A stretch of 64,000 nucleotides of DNA from Paracoccaceae bacterium (GTDB taxonomy: Bacteria > Pseudomonadota > Alphaproteobacteria > Rhodobacterales > Rhodobacteraceae), in the NCBI GenBank assembly GCA_002697345.1, contig NZVE01000072.1:129317-193316 (forward strand). Reading direction: 5' to 3'. Under the pieces are notes generated by a model that saw only the letters and a list, made by a program, of their open reading frames with translations, had not been told where the DNA came from and made no database searches. Positions within the stretch are counted from its first letter, which is position 1, and each line of letters opens with the position of its first letter. A program made the translations under genes and the position numbers. Of this stretch, positions 55,817-64,000 are shown in pieces.

Positions 55817-56815
55817 ATGACAGTAGGTGCCTACATATTTGGATGTATTGGTTCTAAGTTATCAAAAAAAGAATTCGACTTTTTTAAGGAATCCCAGCCA
55901 TGGGGATTTATACTATTTTCACGAAATATTGAATCTAAAGCACAAGTTAAGCTACTTACTATGGAGTTAAGGGAAAGTGTTGGACGAAATGCTCCTATCT
56001 TAATTGATCAAGAAGGTGGTCGTGTCCAAAGAATGCGCTCTCCGGAATGGATGGAGTATTTACCTGCGTTAACACAAGTAAAGAAATCGGGAAGTCATGC
56101 TGGTCGCGTAATGTATTTAAGGAGTCGTCTGATTGCCTTAGAGCTTAACGAGATAGGTATTGATGTTAACTGTGCACCAGTAGCCGACCTTCTAAAACCA
56201 AATACCCACACTATATTAGCGGACAGGTGCTATGGTGAAACAGTAGAGGACGTTGTAAAAATTTCTCGAGCTGTTGCTACAGGTCTTTTAGATGGGGGTG
56301 TTTTACCGGTAGTTAAACATATTCCAGGTTATGGTCGCGCTGTGGTGGATGGCCATGAGCAGTTACCAATTGTTCGAGAGCCGCTAGAAGTATTAACTAG
56401 GACTGACTTCTTGCCTTTTAAGTTACTGGCAGATTTACCAATTAGTATGACTGCTCACATTACATATACAAGTATTGATGATACTCCCGCGACGATTTCA
56501 AAGAAAATGCTTTCTCTAATTCGCAACGATCTAGGATATAAAAATTTGATTATTACAGATGATATTTCAATGGGTGCTTTGGAAGGGTCTATATTCGAAC
56601 GTTCAAAGTCTTCTATAGATGCAGGTTGCGATATCGTTCTACATTGTAACGGAGACTTGAAAGAGATGATTGATGTCGCCAATGCAAGTGGGCAACTTAC
56701 ATCTCAGGGAGAAGAGCGTTCTCAATTTGCCTTAGAGCAAAAGCGACCACCAAAAGAAGAGAGCATAGATGAATTACAGTATGAACTGTCTAAACTAATG
56801 CCTGGAGAAAACTGA
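55817..56815 (+). CDS. nagZ: Beta-N-acetylhexosaminidase NagZ
   Basis: A 332-residue cytoplasmic glycoside hydrolase of family 3 that removes GlcNAc from anhydro-muropeptides in cell-wall recycling. The substrate motif VKHIPGYG...VDGHEQLP contains K167, H168, D178 and the mobile-loop histidine H180; the nucleophile aspartate is in IITDDISMGAL. The last base of its stop is the first base of scpA (TGATG), so translation is probably coupled. Confidence 0.94.
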   Translation: MTVGAYIFGCIGSKLSKKEFDFFKESQPWGFILFSRNIESKAQVKLLTMELRESVGRNAPILIDQEGGRVQRMRSPEWMEYLPALTQVKKSGSHAGRVMYLRSRLIALELNEIGIDVNCAPVADLLKPNTHTILADRCYGETVEDVVKISRAVATGLLDGGVLPVVKHIPGYGRAVVDGHEQLPIVREPLEVLTRTDFLPFKLLADLPISMTAHITYTSIDDTPATISKKMLSLIRNDLGYKNLIITDDISMGALEGSIFERSKSSIDAGCDIVLHCNGDLKEMIDVANASGQLTSQGEERSQFALEQKRPPKEESIDELQYELSKLMPGEN

Positions 56816-57597
56816 TGCATGTTGAAAACATATTTGATGGTTGGGAAGAGGCAACTAAAACAGGAAGGTTTGATACTCGTCAGTTGGTGGTTGATATTGA
56901 TGGTTTCGAAGGTCCGTTAGACTTATTGTTAACCTTATGCAGAAGTCAAAAAGTGGATCTTCTTAAAGTTTCAATTTTACAGCTTGTAGACCAATATCTT
57001 GATTTTATTGAAAAGGCTAAAGAGTTACAACTCGAGTTGGCTGCTGACTATTTGGTTATGGCTGCTTGGTTAGCATTTTTAAAATCAAGGCTTTTACTAC
57101 CAACTGATTTAGAAGAGGGGCCTTCGGGAGAAGAGTTAGCAGCCTATCTGGCGTTTCAACTAGAGAGACTTTCTGCTATGAGAAATGCTGCAGTTAAACT
57201 TATGGTTACCGACAGATTAGGTAAAAATTTTTTCTACAGAGGGATGCCAGAACGAATAACTAAAACAAAAAACATAAAATACGATACTAATTTACTAGAT
57301 CTTGTACAGGCTTATGCACGTGTTAGGACTAAAGACGAGTTTAAACCTTATGTACTAGATAGAGGCAAAGTTTACTCTATGGAAGAAGCTCTGGGGCGTT
57401 TAAGGAAATTTCTGAATTTTTCTGGTGATTGGACCGAATTATCTTCATATCTTCCAGAAGACTGGAGAGCTGACCCAGAAAAGACGAGAAGTGCAACTGC
57501 CTCCACATTTGCAGCATGCCTTGAACTTACAAAAGCTGGTGAGATTGAATTAAAACAAACAAAAATGTACGCACCTATAAATATACGAAAGAAATAG
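56815..57597 (+). CDS. scpA: Segregation and condensation protein ScpA
   Basis: A 260-residue kleisin that joins SMC and ScpB in the bacterial condensin. Motifs: the N-terminal VDIDGFEGPLDLLLTLCRSQKVDL, LELAADYLVMAAWLAFLKSRLLLP (central helices), and a C-terminal winged-helix part ending in TAGEIELKQ-like sequence (LTKAGEIELKQTKMYAPINIR). The start overlaps nagZ by one base, and scpB follows 2 bases after the stop. Confidence 0.93.
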   Translation: MHVENIFDGWEEATKTGRFDTRQLVVDIDGFEGPLDLLLTLCRSQKVDLLKVSILQLVDQYLDFIEKAKELQLELAADYLVMAAWLAFLKSRLLLPTDLEEGPSGEELAAYLAFQLERLSAMRNAAVKLMVTDRLGKNFFYRGMPERITKTKNIKYDTNLLDLVQAYARVRTKDEFKPYVLDRGKVYSMEEALGRLRKFLNFSGDWTELSSYLPEDWRADPEKTRSATASTFAACLELTKAGEIELKQTKMYAPINIRKK

Positions 57598-57599
57598 CT

Positions 57600-58241
57600 A
57601 TGGCAGAATATAAAACAAATGATAGTGATTATCCTGTACCTAGTGTGAAAGAACAGGAGCGCATGGTTGAAGCTATTCTATTTGCTGTTCAAGAACCTAT
57701 TTCTTTAGATGAATTAGAACTTCGTATGCCTAAGGGTATTGACCTCAAGAAATTACTATTAAGTCTTCAAAAAAAATATGAGACAATGGGTGTTAACGTG
57801 GTTCGAGTTGGTGCTAAGTGGGCTATCCGAACTGCAAAAGATTTAGGTTTCTTAATGGCTAAGGAAAGTTTTGAAACAAAGAAACTAAGTCGTGCCGCAA
57901 CTGAAACATTGGCGATTGTGGCTTATCATCAGCCTGTAACACGAATTGAGATTGAAGAGATTAGAGGTGTTTCGGTGTCGCGAGGTACCGTTGATCAATT
58001 GGTGGAGTTAAATTGGGTTAAATTTGGTCGTAGAAGAACTAGCCCTGGTCGACCTGTAACTTATGTAATTACTGATACATTTTTAGATTTTTTTGGTTTG
58101 GAGCGCGTTAATGATCTTCCGGATCTTAAAGAGCTTAGGGCCACTGGTCTTTTAGATAACAAACCACCCCCATCGGAGATAGATGAAAAAGTAAGTGTTC
58201 AAGATCCTATTGGAGATGAGCCTGAGTTTTTTGATGAATAA
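57600..58241 (+). CDS. scpB: Segregation and condensation protein ScpB
   Basis: A 213-residue double winged-helix protein that dimerises and binds ScpA in the SMC complex. Typical segments: VEAILFAVQEPISLDEL, LSRAATETLAIVAYHQPVTRIEIEEIRGVSV and WVKFGRRRTSPGRPVTYVITDTFLDFFGL. The acidic C-terminal tail is usual. It completes the nagZ-scpA-scpB unit and converges on dcd with 46 bases between the stops. Confidence 0.94.
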   Translation: MAEYKTNDSDYPVPSVKEQERMVEAILFAVQEPISLDELELRMPKGIDLKKLLLSLQKKYETMGVNVVRVGAKWAIRTAKDLGFLMAKESFETKKLSRAATETLAIVAYHQPVTRIEIEEIRGVSVSRGTVDQLVELNWVKFGRRRTSPGRPVTYVITDTFLDFFGLERVNDLPDLKELRATGLLDNKPPPSEIDEKVSVQDPIGDEPEFFDE

Positions 58242-58287
58242 TTTAATTATGTGATCGCTTTTGAAATTTTTTTTAAAATGGGGTCTA

Positions 58288-59370
58288 TCAATCGGAGAAA
58301 TGCTTGCTTAATTTTAAACCTTGCCCCTGATAGTTCGACTTTATTCCTACCCCATATAGTTGGTTCGGTATCTCATACATTTTTTCAAAAACCAACCTTC
58401 CAACGATTTGGCCATGTTCAAGAACAAATGGAGCTTCATGACATCTGACTTCAAGTACTCCTCTAGAGCCTATACCGCCTTCGTGTAAACTTCCAAATCC
58501 TGGGTCAAAAAAGCCCGCATAGTGTACTCGGAACTCTCCTACCATTGCAAGGTAAGGAGCCATTTCAGCGGCATAACCACCAGGTATATGAACGGACTCT
58601 CTACTAACAAGTATATAAAATGCATCAGGATCTAGTATAAGTGATCCATTCTGAGCTGTTATTTTTTCCCAAAAATCGTCTGGATTATAGTAGGAAAGTT
58701 TGTCTAAATCAATAAGTCCCGTATGAGGTTTAGCTCTGTACCCAACCAAATTTTTTCCTTTTGGTTTTAAGTCAACTGAAAACCCTAACCCATTGTCGAT
58801 ATGAGGGTCGTTTGAGACTAATATTTCTTCTTTATGAAGGTTTTGTAATTCTTCGTCAGATAAAACTGACAGACCTCCTCTAAACCTAATTTGATTTAGA
58901 CTCATTCCTGGTCGAACCAATACACTAAAAGAACGCGGGCAAATCTCGACAAACAAAGGCCCAGAATAACCTGGCTCTACTCTATCAAATTCTACACCGC
59001 CATCTGTTATAACTCTCGTCAATAAATCTAATCTACCTGTTGAACTTTTTGCGTTGCAGACTGCTTGAAGGTTTATTGGTAGATTAAGTGATTCCATTAA
59101 CGGAATAACGTATACACAACCTTTTTCTAGAACTGCTCCATCTGAAAGGTCTACTTCATGCATCTTAAACATTTTGAGGCGATCAAAGACATTTACTCCC
59201 TTGCCGGCTAAGAAGGATGCTCTGACACGTACCGCTTTATTGGAGAGTCTTAGATCAAGGCTAGCTGGTTGAACTTGACTATCAAGTATAGGAAAATTAC
59301 CTACTATCACTTTATTGGTGATCATTTCTTTTATTTTTTGACTAGGCATAACACCAGGACCATAGCGCAT
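58288..59370 (-). CDS. dcd: dCTP deaminase, long alphaproteobacterial form
   Basis: A 360-residue enzyme of the Dcd/dUTPase fold, which deaminates dCTP to dUTP for thymidylate synthesis. It begins LDSQVQPASLDLRLSN; NAKSSTGRLDLLTRVITDGG is the trimer/active-site strand of the first half, and GGYAAEMAPYLAMVGEFRVHYAGFFDPGFG repeats the pattern in the second half. The length, about double that of E. coli Dcd, fits the two-domain form of Rhodobacterales and relatives. dgt, another dNTP-pool enzyme, lies 6 kb upstream on the other strand. Confidence 0.9.
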   Translation of the reverse strand: MRYGPGVMPSQKIKEMITNKVIVGNFPILDSQVQPASLDLRLSNKAVRVRASFLAGKGVNVFDRLKMFKMHEVDLSDGAVLEKGCVYVIPLMESLNLPINLQAVCNAKSSTGRLDLLTRVITDGGVEFDRVEPGYSGPLFVEICPRSFSVLVRPGMSLNQIRFRGGLSVLSDEELQNLHKEEILVSNDPHIDNGLGFSVDLKPKGKNLVGYRAKPHTGLIDLDKLSYYNPDDFWEKITAQNGSLILDPDAFYILVSRESVHIPGGYAAEMAPYLAMVGEFRVHYAGFFDPGFGSLHEGGIGSRGVLEVRCHEAPFVLEHGQIVGRLVFEKMYEIPNQLYGVGIKSNYQGQGLKLSKHFSD

Positions 59371-59463
59371 AAATTTTTATCCTTTTTAACTAGGTGCCGC
59401 AGTTCAACTTTGGAATATGTAATCCATACAAAAACCTATATTTAACTTTATTTTAACTTACTA

Positions 59464-60123
59464 CTAGAATTTGGAAAGCTCTAAAGCCTGTGAAAAGGAT
59501 TCTTTTGGATTTAATACGTTGAAATGAATAGTATTTAATCCAATCTTTTGAGCACCGATTATGTTGCGTAACTGATCATCAATAAACAAACAATCCTGCG
59601 GTTGTAGATTTAAATCATTTAAACATGATATATATGATCTTGGATCAGGTTTTAACATTTTTGTGTATGTAGCGTCATGTATAATATCAAAAAAATCTAA
59701 GAAAGGTAGCTTATCTCTAAATTTATCACCATAAAACAAGTCAAGTTCATTAGATAAAACTGCTAACTTTACATTATTACTTTTCCAATGCTCAATTGCT
59801 ATAATAGCTTCAGGTCTAATTATTTCTAGAGGTTCGGAGCCTCTTGCAGCTTTAACAAAATCAGACATTTGATCCCAGTTGGCACCTATAAGGTCAGCTA
59901 CTTCTTTCGTTCTTTCGTGCCAATAGTCGCGCTCAGAAATCTTATTACTTTGCATCGATTGCCATAGTGAATCAGAGCTGATATCAAAAGGGCCCAACCA
60001 TTTGAGACTTTTCTTTGGAAGGCCCAAAGCGACTTCGGTAAGCGCGTGGGTTTCAAAAAGTGTTCGTGAGATAACGCCCCCAAAGTCCAATATTACGCCT
60101 TTAAGTCCTTTAGCTTTTTCCAT
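59464..60123 (-). CDS. HAD-superfamily hydrolase
   Basis: A 219-residue haloacid-dehalogenase-like phosphatase. Motif I is LDFGGVISRTLF (D-x-x with the usual second aspartate replaced by glycine, as in some epoxide-hydrolase-linked phosphatases), motif II LAVLSNELDL, and motifs III/IV KPDPRSYI and LFIDDQLRNIIGAQKIGL. The substrate is unknown. The frame extends seven codons further to a GTG at 60144; I prefer the ATG at 60123 because it lies close before motif I, but neither has a well-placed ribosome site. Confidence 0.82.
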   Translation of the reverse strand: MEKAKGLKGVILDFGGVISRTLFETHALTEVALGLPKKSLKWLGPFDISSDSLWQSMQSNKISERDYWHERTKEVADLIGANWDQMSDFVKAARGSEPLEIIRPEAIIAIEHWKSNNVKLAVLSNELDLFYGDKFRDKLPFLDFFDIIHDATYTKMLKPDPRSYISCLNDLNLQPQDCLFIDDQLRNIIGAQKIGLNTIHFNVLNPKESFSQALELSKF

Positions 60124-60203
60124 ACTTTTATTTATTTCCCACACTCTTAAAACGTTACCTTTAACTGATTATAAGTATTAATAATTGTTAAAAATGGTAG
60201 TTA

Positions 60204-60280
60204 TGGTCGGGCCAGCAGGACTCGAACCTGCGACCTTCCGTCCCCCAGACGGACGCGCTACCAGGCTGCGCCATGGCCCG
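60204..60280 (-). tRNA. tRNA-Pro (GGG)
   Basis: A 77-base gene with encoded CCA on the minus strand. The acceptor stem CGGGCCA (60280-60274) pairs with TGGCCCG (60214-60208), followed by discriminator A and CCA (60206-60204). The anticodon loop CTGGGGG between TCCGT and ACGGA gives anticodon GGG. The T arm carries GGTTCGAGTCC and the D arm GCAGCCTGGTAGCGC. Its location after merR is typical of the group. Confidence 0.97.
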
Positions 60281-60337
60281 AAGTATCCCTCTTAATGGAT
60301 TTCAACTTAGTAGCAAGAGAAGATTTTTTAAAAGGAG

Positions 60338-60910
60338 TTAATATTGAGTTTTAGAGCAATTGGTTAAACTTTCCGCTATAGTATTACGTTTTTGTACTAA
60401 TTTTTTAAATAACTCTATTAAGATTATGTTTTTTGAGTTTTGCTGAAAGTTAGTCCTTCTAAGTTTTTTTCTAACAGCCCACAAAATTTCTGATTTTGTT
60501 GAGTCTACTATAGTTAAGTTACTTCTATGTTCTTCAATTTTATTTTTGCTATGTACCTCCTTAATCAAAATTGGTTCAATTTCAATTTCAATTTTATTCT
60601 TATTTTCTTGTGCTGATTGTTCTTTTACTTTTTCTAACGGTTGTGAATAACTCTCAATAGCTTTTTGACCCTCGCTAGTTATTTTTTGTTTTAGCGCCCT
60701 AATAGTTAAACCCTCTTCATAAAGTAGGAATTTAATCCCGCCAAGTAACAGCATATCTCTTGGTCTATAGTATCTCCGTCCACCTGCACGCTTTATTGGA
60801 GATATTTGAGTAATTTTACTTTCCCAAAAACGTAGGACATGAGTGGGTAACTCTAGCCAGCCAGCAACTTCACTAATAGTTCGGAACGCATTAGGGGACT
60901 TACAAACCAT
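60338..60910 (-). CDS. MerR-family transcriptional regulator
   Basis: A 190-residue protein with an N-terminal MerR-type winged helix-turn-helix (about 8-78): [22 protein letters not shown], then [33 protein letters not shown]. The C-terminal 110 residues are rich in K, E and N with no recognisable ligand domain and no conserved cysteine pair, so it is not a metal sensor of the classical type. It follows ihfA by 29 bases on the same strand and precedes tRNA-Pro. Its target is unknown. Confidence 0.88.
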   Translation of the reverse strand: MVCKSPNAFRTISEVAGWLELPTHVLRFWESKITQISPIKRAGGRRYYRPRDMLLLGGIKFLLYEEGLTIRALKQKITSEGQKAIESYSQPLEKVKEQSAQENKNKIEIEIEPILIKEVHSKNKIEEHRSNLTIVDSTKSEILWAVRKKLRRTNFQQNSKNIILIELFKKLVQKRNTIAESLTNCSKTQY

Positions 60911-60939
60911 TATGATTCCTTTTGTTACTAATAATAATT

Positions 60940-61239
60940 TTATTTATTACCAGCCGCTACTTTTTCTTTCATTATTTGGGAGGCCTTGAACGAAATAACA
61001 CGCCGTGATGTGATAGGAATCTCTGTTCCAGTTTTTGGGTTGCGCCCAATCCGCTGCTTTTTATTCCTAGTATTGAAGGTTCCAAAAGCAGAAATTTTAA
61101 CTTGTTCGCCTTTTATTAATGCGTTGGATATATGATTTAACACCGTTTCAACTAGTTCTGCCGATTCATTGCGAGACAGTCCAACCTCTCTATAAACAGC
61201 TTCACTAAGCTCTATTCTTGTTAATGTCTTCGAGCTCAT
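60940..61239 (-). CDS. ihfA: Integration host factor alpha subunit
   Basis: A 99-residue DNA-bending protein of the HU/IHF family: [29 protein letters not shown], the beta-arm core [24 protein letters not shown] and the C-terminal [16 protein letters not shown]. The sequence RNPKTG with the preceding residues favours IHF alpha over HU. The frame runs 17 codons further upstream, but GGGAG sits 6 bases before the ATG at 61239, giving [10 protein letters not shown] of normal length. merR is downstream. Confidence 0.94.
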   Translation of the reverse strand: MSSKTLTRIELSEAVYREVGLSRNESAELVETVLNHISNALIKGEQVKISAFGTFNTRNKKQRIGRNPKTGTEIPITSRRVISFKASQIMKEKVAAGNK

Positions 61240-61329
61240 TGACTTCTCCCTTATTAATGAATGATATCCAATAGATAAATTCCGAGTCAATAGTTCACCG
61301 TTTATTTATTTAAAAACTATAGCTTAAGA

Positions 61330-61368
61330 GTCTCATTTAATGAGATTTTTTTATTTATTTTATGAGAC
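61330..61368. repeat. Overlapping inverted repeats between fabH and ihfA
   Basis: GTCTCAT (61330-61336) pairs either with ATGAGA (61340-61345), making a 6-bp hairpin followed by seven T on the plus strand, or with ATGAGAC (61362-61368) across a 25-base AT-rich loop. On the minus strand, where the genes lie, no T tract follows, so it is not an ordinary terminator for fabH. It could be an operator or RNA switch in front of ihfA. Confidence 0.5.
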
Positions 61369-61374
61369 AATAAC

Positions 61375-62349
61375 TTATAGTCTTAGTAATATAGAACCCC
61401 AAGCAAGTCCTCCTCCTATTGCTTCCATCAAGATTAAATCGCCTTTTTTAAATTTCTTTTCTAAATTAGCGACTGATAAGGCAAGAGGGATAGAGGCAGC
61501 GGAGGTGTTTCCATGATTATTTACAGTAACGATTACTTTCGTCATTGGGAGTTTCATCTTTTGTGCTGTTGCTTTTATAATCCTTATATTTGCTTGGTGA
61601 GGTACCATCCAGTCTACATCAGAAGGAGATAACCCTGCTTTCTCTAAGACTGCATGAGCCGTGGAGCTTAGTTTCTCTACAGCATGTTTGAATACTTCTT
61701 TACCTTGCATAACAAGGACACCGGTTGTTTGGGTGGATGATACGCCACCATCAACATATAGTAGATCTCTATACCTACCATCCGAATTAAGATCTGTGGC
61801 TAGTATTCCAGTGTCAGTACTCAAGTTTGAAGAACTGACAGCCTCTATGATAATAGCTCCCGCTCCGTCCCCAAATAAAACACTAGTAGTACGATCCTCC
61901 CAATTCATTATTCTAGAAAATGTTTCAGCACCAATCACTAGTACACGTTTCGCTTGTTTAGAAACAATAAGGGCATCGGCTGTAGCTAAGGCGAAAATAA
62001 ACCCTGCGCAGACCGCTTGAACATCGAACGCGAACCCTTTGGTAATCCCAAGAGCACCCTGTACGATTGTTGCTACAGAAGGAAATGTAGTGTCAGGAGT
62101 AGAGGTTGCCACAATTATTGCATCAATATCTGTCCTCTTAATCTTTGCATTTTTAATTGCATTTATTGCTGCTTCAATGGCTAGATCAGATGTTTTTTGA
62201 TCCTTTGCCGCAAAATGACGTCTCTTTATTCCAGACCTTGATTCTATCCATTCATCTGATGTCTCAATCCAATTTTTGAACTCACTGTTCTCCACCACTC
62301 GAGTGGGTAAAGAATGGCCAACACCCAATAGATGTGATCGAAGTGTCAT
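61375..62349 (-). CDS. fabH: Beta-ketoacyl-ACP synthase III (FabH)
   Basis: A 324-residue condensing enzyme that starts fatty-acid synthesis by joining acetyl-CoA to malonyl-ACP. The catalytic triad is seen as C114 (in QAVCAGF), H251 (VPHQANIR) and N281 (HGNTSAAS), with the H-to-N spacing of 30 residues as in E. coli. The ATG overlaps the plsX stop by 4 bases (ATGA). It is part of the DUF177-rpmF-plsX-fabH-ihfA-merR run. Confidence 0.96.
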   Translation of the reverse strand: MTLRSHLLGVGHSLPTRVVENSEFKNWIETSDEWIESRSGIKRRHFAAKDQKTSDLAIEAAINAIKNAKIKRTDIDAIIVATSTPDTTFPSVATIVQGALGITKGFAFDVQAVCAGFIFALATADALIVSKQAKRVLVIGAETFSRIMNWEDRTTSVLFGDGAGAIIIEAVSSSNLSTDTGILATDLNSDGRYRDLLYVDGGVSSTQTTGVLVMQGKEVFKHAVEKLSSTAHAVLEKAGLSPSDVDWMVPHQANIRIIKATAQKMKLPMTKVIVTVNNHGNTSAASIPLALSVANLEKKFKKGDLILMEAIGGGLAWGSILLRL

Positions 62350-63407
62350 TTGATTTTTACTTCCTCTTGTTCCAAAATAATTTCATTTGAACTTCTATCA
62401 TATAAGTCCGCATTGTTAAGGGTAATTCCTAAGTTTAATGCAGAGGCGATACCCGTTTTATCTGCGGATCCATGCGATTTTACAACTATTCCATTCAAAC
62501 CTAAGAAAACCCCACCATTAACTCTACTGGGGTCGATCTGTTTTCGCATCTTAATAAGGCTGGGAGCTGAAATTAAGGCACCAACTCGGGAAAATAGATT
62601 TGAGTTAAATGCAACTTTGAGTTTTTCAGATATTAGACGGGAAGTTCCCTCAGCAGTTTTTATTGCTATGTTTCCAGTAAAGCCATCTGTTACTACTACA
62701 TCAATTAAGTTTGATGGAATGTCGCCACCTTCAATGAAGCCAACAAACTCAAAGTTTTCTTTTTTTGAAGCAATTGAAATCAGATCATGAGCAAGTTTTA
62801 GTTCAGCTCTTCCCTTATGTTCTTCTGTTCCTACATTTAGGAGACCAATACGGGGTCTTGAGATTTTCAGGCCTCGTCTAGCATAATTTAACCCCATAAG
62901 TGCAAACTGCAATAAATCTTGTTCATCTGCTTTAATATCTGCTCCAACATCTAATACAATATTAAAACCTAATTCATTTCTAGATGGCCATAAACAAGCT
63001 ATTGCTGGACGATTAACCCCAGGAGACTTACGCAACCGAAGCATAGATAGTGCCATTAGGGCACCAGTATTTCCACAGCTAACACATACATTTGCCTCGC
63101 CCACTCGTACAGATTGAATTGCAGACCACATAGAGGTATTTTTGCCATGCCTTATTATATAGCTTGGCTTTTGATCCATAGACACAATATCTTTGGCGTC
63201 CACGATTCTGCATTTGTCTTGAATACTTTTCTTCTCAATCAGTTTTGACAATGCAGATGAATCACCATGAATTATAAACTTTGCTTCAGGATTCATACTT
63301 GCTGACTTGGCTATACCAAGCACGACTTCTGATGGGCCAAGGTCTCCTCCCATCGCGTCAACAGATATTATAGGTTTTATATTTTCCAATTTTCCGCCCG
63401 TAACCAA
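62346..63407 (-). CDS. plsX: Phosphate acyltransferase PlsX
   Basis: A 353-residue enzyme that makes acyl-phosphate from acyl-ACP for phospholipid synthesis. Motifs: ISVDAMGGDLGPSEVVLG at the N-terminus, SCGNTGALMALSMLRL, RPAIACLWPS, LLNVGTEEHKGR and VVTDGFTGNIAIKTAEG. The listed TTG start at 63407 has no clear ribosome site; another in-frame TTG at 63389, seven codons on, is also possible, so the N-terminus is uncertain by a few residues. rpmF ends 26 bases before it. Confidence 0.95.
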   Translation of the reverse strand: MVTGGKLENIKPIISVDAMGGDLGPSEVVLGIAKSASMNPEAKFIIHGDSSALSKLIEKKSIQDKCRIVDAKDIVSMDQKPSYIIRHGKNTSMWSAIQSVRVGEANVCVSCGNTGALMALSMLRLRKSPGVNRPAIACLWPSRNELGFNIVLDVGADIKADEQDLLQFALMGLNYARRGLKISRPRIGLLNVGTEEHKGRAELKLAHDLISIASKKENFEFVGFIEGGDIPSNLIDVVVTDGFTGNIAIKTAEGTSRLISEKLKVAFNSNLFSRVGALISAPSLIKMRKQIDPSRVNGGVFLGLNGIVVKSHGSADKTGIASALNLGITLNNADLYDRSSNEIILEQEEVKIK

Positions 63408-63433
63408 ACTGAAGTATTGCAGTAAGGTTATGC

Positions 63434-63640
63434 TTAAGCGGCGTCGTCGTCTAGGTCGACTTCCTCATTAATCGCAACAACCTCACGTTCTGCATAAAAA
63501 CCACAGGATGGGCAGATGTGGTGAGGCCTTTTAAGTTCACCGCAGTTTTGACATTCATTTGCTGTTTCTGCAGATAATGAGTCGTGGGAACGACGATTAT
63601 TTCTACGTGATCGAGATACTCTATTTTGTTGTACGGCCAT
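63434..63640 (-). CDS. rpmF: 50S ribosomal protein L32
   Basis: A 68-residue ribosomal protein beginning [20 protein letters not shown], with a four-cysteine zinc ribbon (C30, C33, C43, C46: [20 protein letters not shown]). The tail [15 protein letters not shown] is acidic, as in related alphaproteobacteria. It lies in the usual operon before plsX; 156 bases separate it from the DUF177 gene upstream. Confidence 0.96.
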   Translation of the reverse strand: MAVQQNRVSRSRRNNRRSHDSLSAETANECQNCGELKRPHHICPSCGFYAEREVVAINEEVDLDDDAA

Positions 63641-63796
63641 GAACTTACCCTAATTTTAATTGCTTATAGGTTGGAAATTATCAATGTTGGGACGGACATA
63701 ACTCTTTAGACTCGTTTCGTCCACCCTCATTAGTAAAAACATAAAAAAATAGTGAATTTAATAAGTTTGATAACTTAGTAAATTGTTTTGAACAGA

Positions 63797-64000
63797 TTAC
63801 TTTAAGCTGTCATCTTCAGCTATCATTTTTTTTCTTAGCGTTGATAGAACAGAAAACGGCTTTATATTTGTGTTTTTGGAAGGATTTAATGAGCTTTCTG
63901 ATAGTGAGGAGTCTGCCTCTACTCCTGATCGTGGATATAAAGGGGCATTCAATATTATTTCTTCAGTAATAATATCTAAGAGATTTATCTTATTAGTTAA
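63797..64000 (-). CDS. DUF177/YceD-family protein, C-terminal end, cut by window edge
   Basis: The minus strand is open from the window edge (base 64000) to a TAA at 63797-63799, giving the last 67 residues. The stretch INLLDIITEEIILNAPLYPRSG and the ending KPFSVLSTLRKK match the C-terminus of YceD/DUF177 proteins, which often precede rpmF and take part in 23S rRNA or ribosome maturation. The N-terminal part is outside the window. Position upstream of rpmF supports the call. Confidence 0.75.
   Translation of the reverse strand, partial: LTNKINLLDIITEEIILNAPLYPRSGVEADSSLSESSLNPSKNTNIKPFSVLSTLRKKMIAEDDSLK

Noticed and set aside
62350..62790. 146-codon plus-strand frame opposite plsX
   Set aside because: Antisense to a conserved gene; the cysteine/proline-rich product looks like a reverse-frame artefact.
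1..64000. Mobile elements, CRISPR arrays, prophage or defence genes
   Set aside because: No transposase, integrase, repeat-spacer array, att-like repeat beside the tRNA or known defence domain was seen; gene order looks like stable core chromosome throughout.

Overview
The window is a stretch of chromosome from an AT-rich alphaproteobacterium, most likely a low-GC marine member of the Rhodobacterales. The evidence is gene order and protein flavour, not a database match. The FtsI and FtsW N-termini (MIRVPLRPLAHIL and MTEMVYG) and the CobT and FtsQ N-termini look like the Rhodobacteraceae forms I remember. The sets xthA/erpA/dgt/argS/SPOR/nagZ/scpA/scpB and DUF177/rpmF/plsX/fabH/ihfA/merR/tRNA-Pro are also arranged as in that group. 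Almost everything is core chromosome. I see no rRNA, CRISPR array, insertion sequence, phage or integrated element.

Layout. 0-2 kb: the N-terminal part of an oligoendopeptidase F gene cut by the window edge, and an FMN-dependent alpha-hydroxy-acid dehydrogenase, both on the minus strand. 2-5.7 kb: a UvrD/PcrA helicase and the Mrp Fe-S carrier ATPase. 5.7-26 kb: a complete division and cell-wall (dcw) cluster on the plus strand, mraZ-rsmH-ftsL-ftsI-murE-murF-mraY-murD-ftsW-murG-murC-murB-ddl-ftsQ-ftsA-ftsZ-lpxC, followed by bamD and recN. It supplies the cytoplasmic peptidoglycan precursors, the lipid II flippase/polymerase side, the divisome scaffold and the first committed lipid A step. 28.7-42.7 kb: mostly minus-strand housekeeping genes (FAD-linked oxidase, Xaa-Pro aminopeptidase, cobT/cobS, a J-domain protein, gatB, an SDR, pepN), with plus-strand clc and bolA. 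42.8-45.5 kb: a small plus-strand metabolic set (GlcG-like, C26 amidotransferase-like hydrolase, HpaI-type aldolase, PIN domain). 45.5-48.6 kb: a minus-strand set of MoxR ATPase, a 55-residue membrane protein, a VWA protein and an M48 metalloprotease. 48.7-58.2 kb: dksA, a LysE-type exporter, xthA, an unrecognised protein, erpA, dgt, argS, a SPOR protein, nagZ and scpAB. 58.3-64 kb, minus strand: dcd, a HAD phosphatase, tRNA-Pro(GGG), a MerR regulator, ihfA, fabH, plsX, rpmF and the C-terminal end of a DUF177/YceD gene.

The part most worth a second look is the start of the dcw cluster. The only intergenic gap longer than 300 bases (5700-6196) holds MraZ-box-like repeats over a plausible promoter, then about 200 nt able to fold into several hairpins, then a good intrinsic terminator, and only after that the mraZ ribosome binding site. 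This looks like either a transcription-attenuated leader for the whole cell-wall operon or a separate small RNA, and I do not recognise its family. Its first 200 bases (5700-5900) are AT-rich with nothing I can name. Other points: two separate MoxR-type ATPase/VWA pairs within 15 kb; a 55-residue membrane protein, two window-edge genes and several very short ORFs that length-filtered gene finding would miss; and a gene at 50.7-51.4 kb whose obvious first beta strand lies upstream of any standard start codon.
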